The notes under the pieces were generated by a model, which ran no database searches, was not told the DNA's origin, and was given only the letters and a program-made list of their open reading frames with translations. A DNA stretch of 64,000 bases from Methanomassiliicoccus luminyensis B10 (GTDB lineage Archaea > Thermoplasmatota > Thermoplasmata > Methanomassiliicoccales > Methanomassiliicoccaceae): contig NZ_CAJE01000020.1 in assembly GCF_000308215.1 (NCBI RefSeq), positions 1 through 64,000 on the forward strand, in the 5' to 3' direction. Made by a program: the position numbers and the translations under genes. This document shows, in pieces, positions 52,308 through 61,840 of the stretch. Numbering within the stretch: position 1 is the stretch's first letter; the number at the start of each line of letters is the position of its first letter.

Positions 52308-55300
52308 CGCTTTCTTCTGCGTCCAAACACCCCCTTGTTAACTCTAAGGATGACCACGCTGGCGAGTGCGAGCACGATCAGCGCGATCAGGAGCCAGGTG
52401 GTCCCGGTCATGCCCGGCATGATCATGCTCGCCCCGCGGCCGGAAGCGGTCAGTTTGTCGTCGGCCACGCTCAGGTCGGCATCGTTCAGGGCCAGGCTGG
52501 CCGTGGCGGGGGTCCCGCCGTGGTTCTTGCTCTGGGCCGTCACATTCAGCACGATGTCGGCGGTGAAGGCGGACGAGTTGGTCCGGGTCAGGGTCACCGA
52601 CACCGTCTGGGAGGCGCCTGCGGCTATGGTCAGGTTCTGAGTATGCTTGCTGGTCCCGGTTATTGTGGCGTTCCAGCCGTCCCTCCTCAGGTCATCGGGG
52701 TTGGTCAGGCTGAACACGAAGATGTCACTGGAGGTCCCGGTGTTCTTCACCAGCACTTTGTAGGTCACGGTGGACCCATCGGTGCTGGGCGCGGAGGGCT
52801 GGCTGACGACGACGCTGTACGTGGGAGTGATGTCCACATCCACGCTGACCGTTCCCTGGCTCCCGGTGCGGTTCGTCGACTTGGCGACTATCTTTATGGG
52901 GGAGTGGGAGACCTTGGCGTCCGCCGGGGCGGTTATGGTCACTTGGACCGTTTGCCCGGTCCCGGTGCCCCAGGGCAGTGAAACGGTCTTCTGCGAGAAC
53001 TCCACGCCCCAGTCGGAGGTGGTGCTAAGCTCGTAGGTGTCGTTGACGTTGCCGCGGTTGTATATGGTAACGTTATACACGACGCTCTCGCCGGGGGCGA
53101 TGGTCGGTATCGAGTTCGCCTCGCTCCAGACCAGCTCCACCACGGCGCTGTCCACCAGCTCCAAGGCCGTGTCCTTGGCGGGGACAGCGGTGCCGTTCAC
53201 CTCAAGGTCGAAGGACCTGGCGTAGGTCATGTTCACCGGACCGGGATGGTTCTCCGCCACCACGACCTTGGCGGTGACGTTGTAGTAGCCCCGGGGCAGG
53301 AACACGGAGTAATCACCGTTCGCGTCGGTGGTGGTCCTGACCATGGCGTTGTCGGCGAAGGTTATGGTGGCGCCGGACTTGGCCTCGCCGCCGATGGTCA
53401 CGTGGCCGCTGACCTCGGTCCCGGCCGCCAGCGTCACGCTCAGGGTGTTGCCCACGTCGGGCTTCACGTCGACGATGCCCAGGTACACGTTCCCGGAGGC
53501 GTCATGGGCGTACACGCTGTATACGCCGGGAGCCAGGGAGACGGAGCTGGGCGACGAGCCGACGGTGTGATCGATGGCGGTGTCCGACAGGCCGATGAAC
53601 TGCCAGGTGACGTCGGAAACGGCCCCGTTGGCGGTCAGGCTCACGGTGGAGTTGTTGAGATCCCTGAGAAGCTCAAAGTCCTCTATCTCCTCGGCGTCGA
53701 CCGTCACCGGCATGCTGGAGTTATAATACCTGACGTACCGGGCGCTGCCGTCCTCCAGGGTGGCCTTGGTGGTGTATTCGGCCGAGACGGTGTAGTCGCC
53801 GGCCGGCAGGTACACGCTGAAGATGCCGCGCGAGCTGGCCGTCACCGGCAGGACCGCCGGGCCGTAGGTTATGTTCACGGCCGCGGGGATCGAGAGGTCC
53901 TCGCCGTCGTGCTGCAGCTGGCCGCGCAGGTTATGGGCAACCTTTGCCTCCAGATCGCCCAGGTCGTTGAGGCCCGGGGCTACGATCACAGAGCCGAGGT
54001 AGACGTAGTGGTCATCCTCGTCGGTCAGGTCGATATATATCGTGTAGGTGCCTGGCTTCAGGTACAGCGGGAGGTCGTTGACCCCCACGGTCCTGTTCTC
54101 CGGACCGATGATGCGGATCGTGGAGTCCGAATCATACGTGCTGGGACCGGTGATGTCCAGAACGACCTTGTGCTGCACGGCGGCTTCTATGTCAAGGGCG
54201 TCGGGGTCCCTGGAGATGGGCACGGTCAGGGTGCTGTTGTAGTAGTACCTCGAGGAGTCGTCACCTGAGGAAATGTTCTGGTCGATCACTACCCAATAGG
54301 TCCCCGGTTCCAGGGACGCGATGAACCTGCCTGAGGCATCGGTGATCGCGCTGTCCTCCTGGCCGCTGCTGCCGGTGGGCTTGAAGTTCACCGTCACGCC
54401 GCCTATGGAGATGCCGTCCTCGTCAGTGACCGTACCGGTCACCTCGCGGTCCTCCGCCTCCAAGGCGATGCTAACACCGGTGCCGGCGTCGCCCTGCCAG
54501 GTAGAGTAGCCCTCTATAGTGGCGTTGATTATGTAGGAGCCAGCGGGAACGGAGATGTTGTAGTTGCCGTTGGAGCCGGTGACGAAGCGCACCTTCTCCC
54601 CGGGCTCATCGGAGTTCCATATGCTCAGCAGGACGCCGGATATGCCGGACTCCCCGCTGTCCTGTTCGCCGTCCCCGTCGAGGTCCCTGAAGACCTTGCC
54701 GGTGAGATACACGGAATCGCCCAGGGCGATGTCCGTGGTGGCGTCGGCGAGGATCTGGACGTCGCTGGCCCAGTAGGACCTGCCCCCTCCGGACGCATAC
54801 ATGAAGTAGGTGCCGGTTGGCACTATCACGTTATACTCGCCCTTCGCATTGGCGACGGCCTTGACATAGGAGCCGTCAGGGAGGGTATAGACCACGATGG
54901 CGCCGCTGACGGCGCTCTCGTTGGTGTCCTGTTCGCCGTCCCCGTCGAGATCCTTGAAGACCGTGCCGGAGAGCACGGCCGCAGGGCCCAGCTCGATGTT
55001 CAGTGGCGGGACGGTGTCGGCATCACCGGTGCTGAAAGATTCCAGTGCGGCGCACTTGTTCCCGTCGCCGTCGACGGTCAGGACGTACACGCTGTACTCC
55101 CCACGGGGCAGGGATACCAGGTACCCGCCGCTGGCGTTCGTCATTACGGAGATCTCCCTCTGCTCGGAGCGGAAGACCACCGACACGTTAGCCTGCGGGA
55201 CCCCGCCGATGGTCACGGTCCCGGAGACGGTGGTCGCCTGGACCAGCTTGAGGTCCTGGGTAGCGGACTGCCCCTGGGTCAGGGTGATGCTCTGGGTGCC

Positions 55301-58300
55301 CACGCTCAGGCTCGAGTCCGTGGTGGTAAGGGTGTAGTCGCCGGGCAGCAGGTTCGAGAAGGTGTACTTCCCGCTACTGTCGCTGGTGGCGTAGTACTTG
55401 TTGCCGTTGACCTTGTCCACCAGGGTCAGGCCCACCCCGCCGGCGGCGCTCCCTGATTGGAGCTTTATGGTGCCGGTTAGCGAGGCGGGCATGATGGCGA
55501 TGCTGCGATTGGAGTTTCCGGACGCGGTCAGCGTGACCGTGGTCTCCCCCAGCCTATGGCCGTTGTAGGTGGCGTAGAGGACCTGTGAGCTGCCAGCCAG
55601 GCCGAGGATCCGGTAGGATCCCGTCGTGGAGGTGGTCACGGTCTCGTTGAACCCGGTGGAGGGGTTCGTCAGGGTCACCTGGGCGTCGCTGATGAGCTCG
55701 TCGGTCCCGGCGTCGTAGCGGCCGTTGCCGTTGTTGTCATAGAATACGCTGCCGGTGACGAGGGCCGCCGAGAGGGTGATGTCGCCGTCGAAGTGGTAGG
55801 GCTCCTCTCTCATGGCCTGAGCGTAGGTGACGTACAGGTCCACGCGGTCGAGCTCGGAGGCGATCTTGGTCGCATTGTTCAGGGTGCCAGAGGAATAGAC
55901 CACGCTGACGTTGCCGAAGGGGAGGATCGCACTGTAGCGACCCTCCGAGTCGGTCTTGACGACCTGGTGGGGTATGCCGTACTCGTCCAGCACGGTGACG
56001 TAGATGTCGGCGTAGGGCGTGCCGTCAGTGGCGCGCGCGACGCCTTCCATGATCGCTCCGTCATAGTACTGCATGAACACCACGCCGGACTGCAGGGCCG
56101 AGACGGACATGTCCACGGTCCCTTCCGCACCGGCTTCGATCTGCTCTTGCAGGTACAGCGCTTCCTCCCACGACACCGCCTTCCAGGCGTCGGAGTGGTT
56201 GGTCGCGTCGGTGTAGGGGTTGTAGTACGCGGTGCGGTAGACCTGCTTGAAGTGAGTCAGGTTGTACCCGGGCATGGCGCCGTACGACGCCATCTGGTTG
56301 TAGCCTGGGAAGCTTTGCATGTTGGTCGACCCGATGTCCGCCGGGCTCAGGCCCATGAAGGAGCAGTATAGCATGGAGTTGTAGAACGCCTCCTTGTACA
56401 CGATGGTGTAGGTTATGATCGGATAATCACTCGCCGTGAGGTCCGATATCCGCTTGGTCTCGTAATTCTGAGTGACCGCCAGGATCTCGTAGTAATCGGT
56501 CGGCGCGTTGGTGGTCGAATCGATCACGCGGTCGGACAGCTTGGCCGGGGCATAGAAGATGGTCTGAGAGGTCGCGCTCCAGGGGAACAGGCGGCCGTCC
56601 ACGGCGAAGTAGCCGATGTCGATGCCGGTAGCTGCCCTCAGCTGGTTGTATATCTCGACCATATCCTCCAGCCCTACCTTCTGCAGCTCGATCCTCGCCG
56701 CGGCATACTTGGCGTTGTTGGCGCTGAGCTCGGAGTCATAGGCCCCGTAGATCAGGGGGTTGTTCTTGACCTCGTCCACGTAGTTCTGGGGGTTGTTCAT
56801 TATGTCCTCCAGCTTCACTACGTCCACGCCGCCGTCCTGAAGGATCTGGCGGGTGGCGTCGGTGAACTTGGCCTTTTCCAGGACCCTGACTATGAACAGG
56901 GCCACCGCGTCGCTCTCGTTCTGCGAAGTGATGAACGAACCGGCGTACTCGTAGCCGTTCTGGAAGTTATCCGCGACGGTGGGATGCTGCCCTTCCTGTA
57001 TCGCCTCGAACCCGTAGTCCCACCACGATAGGAAGGCCGGGCGGTCCTCCAGGTCCGCTATATCGGCGTCCTGCGTCTTGAACCATGACCAGGCAGTGGG
57101 CCAGTACGTGTTCGGCATGGGCAGGGAGTACCCGAAGGCCCCGAAGTACCAGTAGGTGCCGTTCTGGACATCGTACCCGTCAGGGCGAAGGAAGGACGGC
57201 ATGGCCTCGTACACTTCCCTGTCGTAGTCGGTCTTGGTCTGCGAAGGGATGCCCGCGTCCAGGGCCGTCCATACGTTGGGCAGGACGATCAGGAACGCCA
57301 GGAACAGCGCGACGGCCACGTGTTTGAGCTTGAAGGCCTTCCGGAGGGTGCTCTTGGGATTGGACCAGAAGCCGGCCCACAGCCGGGGCACTTCGCTGAA
57401 CTTTACCTTGCTGATGAGCAGCGCGAGGATCCATCCCGCGGCCATGGCGAAGGCCGGGGAGGCGTTGAACACGAACCTGCCCGCGGAAGCGGCCATGTAC
57501 ATGCTGACGGCCATCCACACCACGATGAACACGAGGTAGGGGGACTGGTCCTTGGGTATCTTGATCGCGGCCCACACCAGACCAATTATGGCGAGCCAGA
57601 ACGACACCACCCCGAAGCTGAAGACCAGGGTGGAGAACTCCGGCGCGGACGCCTCATCGATGGTGGAGTACAGCTTGCTCTTGACCAGGTAGCCCTGCCC
57701 GGAGATGATGGCCTCGAACAGGTTGGGGGCGATGAAGAACACGCCGACCAGGGCGACGGCCACTATGGCGACCAGGATGGGTATGGTCAAGGTCCAGGGA
57801 TAGTCCCTGGTGACGGTGAAGAACCCGCCGATGAACATGGAGCCCAGGAACAGGTAGAACGGAACGTCGAACCACTGGCTCCAGTAGCTGAGCTGCCAGT
57901 ACAGCGGGGCCGCCAGCACGAACGCGGTCAGGAGCATGATCCCCACGATGAAGAACTCGCCCATGGAGTCCGCGTTGCGGAAGCGGTTGATGACGACCTG
58001 GACCAGGAAGTATACCAGTATGATTACCAGTATGTAGGTGTACCCGGTCCATGCCATGGCCACTGTGGCTATGCACACGCCGCCCAGGGCCGAGTATATT
58101 AGTGATCTTTGATTCTGTTGGAAATAGGACCTGATGCCTGTACGTATGGAGTCCGTCTTCTTCCACGAGGAGACCCATTTCGTCCCTTTCATGGACTGCA
58201 GGGCCTTCATCAAGAAGTACAGGGCGAACACCACGAAGAACAGGATGAAAGCGTCGTGGTCGGCGTTGGCGAACACGCTGCGGCTGATGTGACCGGGCAT

Positions 58301-58825
58301 GAACGCGAACAGCAGCGCGGCTAGTATGCCGGCGCGGTTGCCGAAGGCGCCCCTGGTGATCAGGTAGACGGGGATGCAGGTGAGGGAACCCCAGATGGCA
58401 GAGGAGGCCAGCAGGGAGTATCCCGCGGCGTCGGAGATGGCCATACCGGAGATGCCGGACAGTACCTGGCTGCCTATGGCTACGGACCAATCGAACATCG
58501 GCGGACGGGCGTTCCTCATCCCGAAGGGATAGTTGAGCGCGGGGTCCTGAACGAGGTGGGAGCCTTCTGAGTTGACGTAGTCGATGACGCGCTGATGATA
58601 ATATGAGTCTGAACCGCCAGCGACCAAAAAGCCATTGTCCACCGCGGTGGAGAATCCGAAGTAGCTACGCACGAATAATGCGAGCAAAACGATAGCTACC
58701 AGGATGAGGACAGTGCTCCAATTCCTCCCCAGCCAAGTATCCTTGGGACCAGAGCGGGAGCTACCTCTTACAGGCTTTAGTTCCCTCAGGGATCGGCCCA
58801 ACGACCTACCCTCATTCGATTCCAT
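52304..58825 (-). CDS. aglB: AglB/STT3-type oligosaccharyltransferase with a 1200-residue extracellular repeat extension
   Basis: 2173 residues. The N-terminal third is a GT-C oligosaccharyltransferase: about a dozen membrane helices up to residue 530, the first D-x-x motif in GGSDSYYHQ (Asp73), a second in FANADHDAF and the catalytic-site motif WWDYG at 601-605. It moves lipid-linked glycan to Asn in N-x-S/T. AglB normally ends near residue 900. Here, from about residue 920, come at least eight carboxypeptidase-regulatory-like and SdrD B-type repeats (units with DLDGDGEQD), then NEW3/CARDB-like domains, and a final membrane helix (TTWLLIALIVLALASVVILRV) with a basic end. The frame is continuous throughout. 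The extension must face the outside. Confidence 0.92.
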   Translation of the reverse strand: MESNEGRSLGRSLRELKPVRGSSRSGPKDTWLGRNWSTVLILVAIVLLALFVRSYFGFSTAVDNGFLVAGGSDSYYHQRVIDYVNSEGSHLVQDPALNYPFGMRNARPPMFDWSVAIGSQVLSGISGMAISDAAGYSLLASSAIWGSLTCIPVYLITRGAFGNRAGILAALLFAFMPGHISRSVFANADHDAFILFFVVFALYFLMKALQSMKGTKWVSSWKKTDSIRTGIRSYFQQNQRSLIYSALGGVCIATVAMAWTGYTYILVIILVYFLVQVVINRFRNADSMGEFFIVGIMLLTAFVLAAPLYWQLSYWSQWFDVPFYLFLGSMFIGGFFTVTRDYPWTLTIPILVAIVAVALVGVFFIAPNLFEAIISGQGYLVKSKLYSTIDEASAPEFSTLVFSFGVVSFWLAIIGLVWAAIKIPKDQSPYLVFIVVWMAVSMYMAASAGRFVFNASPAFAMAAGWILALLISKVKFSEVPRLWAGFWSNPKSTLRKAFKLKHVAVALFLAFLIVLPNVWTALDAGIPSQTKTDYDREVYEAMPSFLRPDGYDVQNGTYWYFGAFGYSLPMPNTYWPTAWSWFKTQDADIADLEDRPAFLSWWDYGFEAIQEGQHPTVADNFQNGYEYAGSFITSQNESDAVALFIVRVLEKAKFTDATRQILQDGGVDVVKLEDIMNNPQNYVDEVKNNPLIYGAYDSELSANNAKYAAARIELQKVGLEDMVEIYNQLRAATGIDIGYFAVDGRLFPWSATSQTIFYAPAKLSDRVIDSTTNAPTDYYEILAVTQNYETKRISDLTASDYPIITYTIVYKEAFYNSMLYCSFMGLSPADIGSTNMQSFPGYNQMASYGAMPGYNLTHFKQVYRTAYYNPYTDATNHSDAWKAVSWEEALYLQEQIEAGAEGTVDMSVSALQSGVVFMQYYDGAIMEGVARATDGTPYADIYVTVLDEYGIPHQVVKTDSEGRYSAILPFGNVSVVYSSGTLNNATKIASELDRVDLYVTYAQAMREEPYHFDGDITLSAALVTGSVFYDNNGNGRYDAGTDELISDAQVTLTNPSTGFNETVTTSTTGSYRILGLAGSSQVLYATYNGHRLGETTVTLTASGNSNRSIAIMPASLTGTIKLQSGSAAGGVGLTLVDKVNGNKYYATSDSSGKYTFSNLLPGDYTLTTTDSSLSVGTQSITLTQGQSATQDLKLVQATTVSGTVTIGGVPQANVSVVFRSEQREISVMTNASGGYLVSLPRGEYSVYVLTVDGDGNKCAALESFSTGDADTVPPLNIELGPAAVLSGTVFKDLDGDGEQDTNESAVSGAIVVYTLPDGSYVKAVANAKGEYNVIVPTGTYFMYASGGGRSYWASDVQILADATTDIALGDSVYLTGKVFRDLDGDGEQDSGESGISGVLLSIWNSDEPGEKVRFVTGSNGNYNISVPAGSYIINATIEGYSTWQGDAGTGVSIALEAEDREVTGTVTDEDGISIGGVTVNFKPTGSSGQEDSAITDASGRFIASLEPGTYWVVIDQNISSGDDSSRYYYNSTLTVPISRDPDALDIEAAVQHKVVLDITGPSTYDSDSTIRIIGPENRTVGVNDLPLYLKPGTYTIYIDLTDEDDHYVYLGSVIVAPGLNDLGDLEAKVAHNLRGQLQHDGEDLSIPAAVNITYGPAVLPVTASSRGIFSVYLPAGDYTVSAEYTTKATLEDGSARYVRYYNSSMPVTVDAEEIEDFELLRDLNNSTVSLTANGAVSDVTWQFIGLSDTAIDHTVGSSPSSVSLAPGVYSVYAHDASGNVYLGIVDVKPDVGNTLSVTLAAGTEVSGHVTIGGEAKSGATITFADNAMVRTTTDANGDYSVFLPRGYYNVTAKVVVAENHPGPVNMTYARSFDLEVNGTAVPAKDTALELVDSAVVELVWSEANSIPTIAPGESVVYNVTIYNRGNVNDTYELSTTSDWGVEFSQKTVSLPWGTGTGQTVQVTITAPADAKVSHSPIKIVAKSTNRTGSQGTVSVDVDITPTYSVVVSQPSAPSTDGSTVTYKVLVKNTGTSSDIFVFSLTNPDDLRRDGWNATITGTSKHTQNLTIAAGASQTVSVTLTRTNSSAFTADIVLNVTAQSKNHGGTPATASLALNDADLSVADDKLTASGRGASMIMPGMTGTTWLLIALIVLALASVVILRVNKGVFGRRRKR
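54655..54956. repeat. Direct repeat encoding the SdrD-like DLDGDGEQD units of AglB
   Basis: A stretch of about 40 bp beginning near 54657 is repeated near 54914 with few changes; both encode a F(R/K)DLDGDGEQD unit. A third, more divergent unit (FYDNNGNGRYD) lies near 55730. Such units in other proteins bind calcium and rigidify rods. Confidence 0.7.
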
Positions 58826-58933
58826 TTATTAGGTCTCCTAAGAGAATCGCCCAACAATTACGGGCCCAATATAAATAGTCTATCCTAGGAAATCCTGGGC
58901 CTGACGTTCTCGGCAGGTATTGCTGGAGGTCAG

Positions 58934-58939
58934 AAAAAA
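58934..58939 (-). terminator. Oligo-T terminator after pyrF
   Basis: On the minus strand a run of six T residues lies 25 nt past the pyrF stop, preceded by a GC-rich stretch. It separates pyrF from the following aglB promoter. Confidence 0.45.
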
Positions 58940-58963
58940 CCTCCTCGGCGGACCCTTTTTGCA

Positions 58964-59638
58964 CTAAAGAGGCGGGGAGATTTCTCCTCGGGGAGAGAGG
59001 GCGTGGGCGATCTCCGCGGCCAACCGCTCCGCGGCGCCCCGGGGGTCCCTGTCACCGTAGATGGAACGGCCCACGATGACGTAGTCCGCACCCATAGCGA
59101 TGGCGTCCGAGGCGCTGCCGCCCTGTGCCCCCACTCCGGGGGACAGGATGAGCAGATCGCCCACGATGGACCTGATCTTCCTTATCCGCTCGGGCCGGGT
59201 GGCCGGGGCGATGACCCCCGCCGCGCCGCAGTCCACGGCCATCTGGGCGAACCGCTCGGCGTGGGGGGCGGTGAACTCCTGCCCCCCCGGATGGGACATC
59301 TCGGTGACCACGAACACCTGGCGGTCCCCGGCGGCCTGCACCGCCGCCTGCAGGGAGTCGGTCCCAGTGAAGGCATGCACGATGACCGCGGAAGCTCCTC
59401 TTCCGACCGCCTGCTCCACGATGAGGCGGGCGGTGTTGGGGATGTCCGCGATCTTGAAGTCGCAGATGACCTCGGAGTACCGGGAAAGCTTGGTGATCAT
59501 CTCGGGGGAGGATGACAGGACCAGGGGCCAATTTATCTTGATGGCGTCCACCAGTCCGCCCACGTCCTCCGCCACTTTCAGCGCCTTGGCCTCGTCCGTC
59601 TCGTCCAGGGCCAGGACCATCCGGGTCTTCTTCCTCAA
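58964..59638 (-). CDS. pyrF: Orotidine 5'-phosphate decarboxylase
   Basis: 224 residues. LALDETDEAKAL, then the catalytic Lys/Asp cluster VICDFKIADIPNTA, and LSPGVGAQGG with DYVIVGRSIY for phosphate binding. It makes UMP in pyrimidine synthesis. The archaeal short form. A 48-nt gap separates it from the upstream unknown gene. Confidence 0.96.
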   Translation of the reverse strand: MRKKTRMVLALDETDEAKALKVAEDVGGLVDAIKINWPLVLSSSPEMITKLSRYSEVICDFKIADIPNTARLIVEQAVGRGASAVIVHAFTGTDSLQAAVQAAGDRQVFVVTEMSHPGGQEFTAPHAERFAQMAVDCGAAGVIAPATRPERIRKIRSIVGDLLILSPGVGAQGGSASDAIAMGADYVIVGRSIYGDRDPRGAAERLAAEIAHALSPRGEISPPL

Positions 59639-59686
59639 ATCAGTGCACCGGGACGAGGATGGCCCTTTCCGATATAATAGTGTAGC

Positions 59687-60205
59687 TCAGTGCATGCGGG
59701 AGACCATGAGCCTGGCCATGGAGATCAGCCAGGAATCGGATACGACGCTGTCCTTGGCATGGGAGAGGAGTATGAGCCCGAACACGTTCCGCTCGGCGAA
59801 GAGCACCGCGCGGAGCCTGCGGGACGGCTGACCAGGCACTTCCACCATAGCTCCCATGTCCCCCACCTGCAGTTTGGAGAGGTTCAGGAAGCCCAAGCTC
59901 TTCAAGGTGCCCACGAACACGCCGGAGGCGGTGGGGGCGTCCTTGTACACCACGGTCTCGAAGGATACGATGGCCTTCTCCAACCCTCCCTCCTCGATGC
60001 AGAAACGGGCGCTCGCGTAGTCCCTCTGCCCGAACCGGGGCTGGTTCATCACACTGACCCTCTTCTCGACCCATCTGGTGGGGATGTCCTCGGTCCTGAT
60101 GCACATCAGCTTGGCAGGGGTGGTTATCACCCTCTCCCCGTCCATCGTCGAAAATGAGTTACCTTCCACTAAGAAGGTCTCCGAATCGCCCGCTCTGATC
60201 GACAC
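59687..60205 (-). CDS. Uncharacterised beta-rich protein, about 172 residues
   Basis: No family recognised with confidence. No membrane segment or metal motif; alternating strands such as KAIVSFETVVYKDAP and GAMVEVPGQPSRRLRAVLFAERNVFGLILLSHA suggest a beta-barrel fold of the flavin-reductase or PilZ type, a guess only. GGAGG lies upstream and fits GTG 60205 (VSIRAG) better than GTG 60214. Likely transcribed with pyrF. Confidence 0.7.
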   Translation of the reverse strand: MSIRAGDSETFLVEGNSFSTMDGERVITTPAKLMCIRTEDIPTRWVEKRVSVMNQPRFGQRDYASARFCIEEGGLEKAIVSFETVVYKDAPTASGVFVGTLKSLGFLNLSKLQVGDMGAMVEVPGQPSRRLRAVLFAERNVFGLILLSHAKDSVVSDSWLISMARLMVSRMH

Positions 60206-60356
60206 GTTTCCCACTTCCTCCGCGATTTAATTTGAGCCGCTTGTATTTAATCTTTTCAATCGTCCTATCGAACGCGCCTGTTCTTAACGGTCGTAAGAAA
60301 TGCCGGCCCCCAAGCGAAGGGAAGGTTTATAGCGTGAGGCGGCCTCCTTCGGCCAG

Positions 60357-61421
60357 ATGAGGGTCGAGGATATGGAGGCGGGCTCCGCGTACACCGGCCG
60401 CCTGCCCAGGGGGTGCGTGCTGTGCCGGAAAGGGGCCAAAATGGTGCTCCTGGTGTCCGGCCGGTGCTCCACCGGCTGCTTCTACTGCCCCCTGTCCCTG
60501 GAGAAGAAGGGCAAGGACGTCCTGTACGCCAACGAGCTGAAGGCGTCCGGCGATGAGGCGGTGCTCAAGGAGGCGGAGATGATCGGGGCCGAGGGCACCG
60601 GCATAACCGGAGGGGACCCTGCAGCGTGCCTCGACCGCACCGTCCATTATATCCGGCTGCTCAAGGAGCGCTTCGGGAAGAGGCACCATATCCACCTGTA
60701 TACCTCGTCCCTCGACACCAAGGCGTTCACGGCCTTGGAGGAGGCGGGCCTCGACGAGTTAAGGATCCACCCGGCCGCGGAGATGTGGACCCGGATGGAA
60801 GGGACCGATATCGCATCCTTCGTCAAGAGGACCAAGATGAAGGTGGGGTTCGAGGTGCCCGCGCTCCCGGACAAGGAAGCGGAGCTGGCGGCGCTGATCG
60901 CGTACGCCCGGGACGCCGGCCTCGATTTCGTCAACCTCAACGAGCTGGAGTTCTCGGAAGGCAACTGGGACCGGCTGAGCGAGAAAGGGTATGAGGTCAA
61001 GGACGACATCTCCAGCGCGGTGAGGGGGAGCGATGAGACGGCCCTCCGCCTGGTCGCTTCGAGCCATGGCATTCCGGTGCACTATTGCTCATCGAGCTTC
61101 AAGGACGCCGTGCAGCTGCGCAAGAGGATCAAGCGCCGAGCTCAGCGCGTGGCGCTGCCGTCCGATGTCATCACCGCCGAGGGCACGCTGCTCAAGGGAG
61201 TGGTGGAGGGGCCGTCGGAGGAGATCATGGCCCTGCTGCGCAGCGAGCATGACGTGCCGGACGAACTTATGAGAATAGATAAAGAAAAGAAAAGGGTGGA
61301 GGTGGCGCCGTGGGTCCTGGAGGAGATCGCTCCCCTCCTCCCCTACGACTCCTTCCTGGTGGAGGAGTACCCCACCGCCGATAGGCTCGAGGTCGAGCGC
61401 GAGCCGCTCAGGCCACGCTGA
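60357..61421 (+). CDS. Radical SAM enzyme of unknown substrate
   Basis: 354 residues. The cluster motif is CSTGCFYC, a CxxxCxxC form, at about residues 38-45, after an N-terminal CVLC pair that may hold zinc or another cluster. GITGGDPAACLDR is the GGE-like SAM motif. C-terminal half beyond residue 230 is helical and unassigned. The overall plan resembles archaeal pyruvate-formate-lyase-activating-like proteins. TATA-like element at 60331-60337 is close to ATG 60357. Its end overlaps the nusA-like gene by 14 nt, convergent. Confidence 0.85.
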   Translation: MRVEDMEAGSAYTGRLPRGCVLCRKGAKMVLLVSGRCSTGCFYCPLSLEKKGKDVLYANELKASGDEAVLKEAEMIGAEGTGITGGDPAACLDRTVHYIRLLKERFGKRHHIHLYTSSLDTKAFTALEEAGLDELRIHPAAEMWTRMEGTDIASFVKRTKMKVGFEVPALPDKEAELAALIAYARDAGLDFVNLNELEFSEGNWDRLSEKGYEVKDDISSAVRGSDETALRLVASSHGIPVHYCSSSFKDAVQLRKRIKRRAQRVALPSDVITAEGTLLKGVVEGPSEEIMALLRSEHDVPDELMRIDKEKKRVEVAPWVLEEIAPLLPYDSFLVEEYPTADRLEVEREPLRPR

Positions 61422-61836
61422 TGCTCTGGACGTTGTGGTGCCGATTCACGATGTCCCTGGCGATCTTGAGGTTGCGCCCGTTCTTGCCGATGGCGCGCCC
61501 CTTGACCTTGGGGTCCACCGTTACGGTGGCATGGACGACGTTCCCCCGGTTCTCGATGACCACGTTCTGCACGTTGTAGTTGTAGAACACGTTCCGGATG
61601 AACTTTTCGGGCTCGTCCGAGTACTCGATGACCTGGATGTTCTTGCCGGTCTGGTTCTTCAGGCGGATGACGTTCTCCCCGCCCTTGCCCACGGCCCGGT
61701 TGGCCTGGCCAGGCTCTACCACGAACACCAGCTTCTCTTCGGTCTCCATGCAGTCCTTCACCCTGGTCTTGGTCACCTGCTCGAACAGGTTGATGTACCT
61801 CAGGGTATCCTCAGTGAAAGTGATTTCCGCTGGCAT
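61408..61836 (-). CDS. nusA: NusA-like transcription termination factor (KH domains)
   Basis: 142 residues with two KH domains: GKGGENVIRLKNQTGKNIQVIEY and GRAIGKNGRNLKIARDIVNRH. Archaeal NusA lacks the bacterial N-terminal and S1 domains, and this protein fits that. It follows L30e by four bases in the RNA polymerase operon. In many archaea S12 and S7 follow; here the operon ends against the convergent radical SAM gene. Confidence 0.95.
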   Translation of the reverse strand: MPAEITFTEDTLRYINLFEQVTKTRVKDCMETEEKLVFVVEPGQANRAVGKGGENVIRLKNQTGKNIQVIEYSDEPEKFIRNVFYNYNVQNVVIENRGNVVHATVTVDPKVKGRAIGKNGRNLKIARDIVNRHHNVQSISVA

Positions 61837-61840
61837 GATA

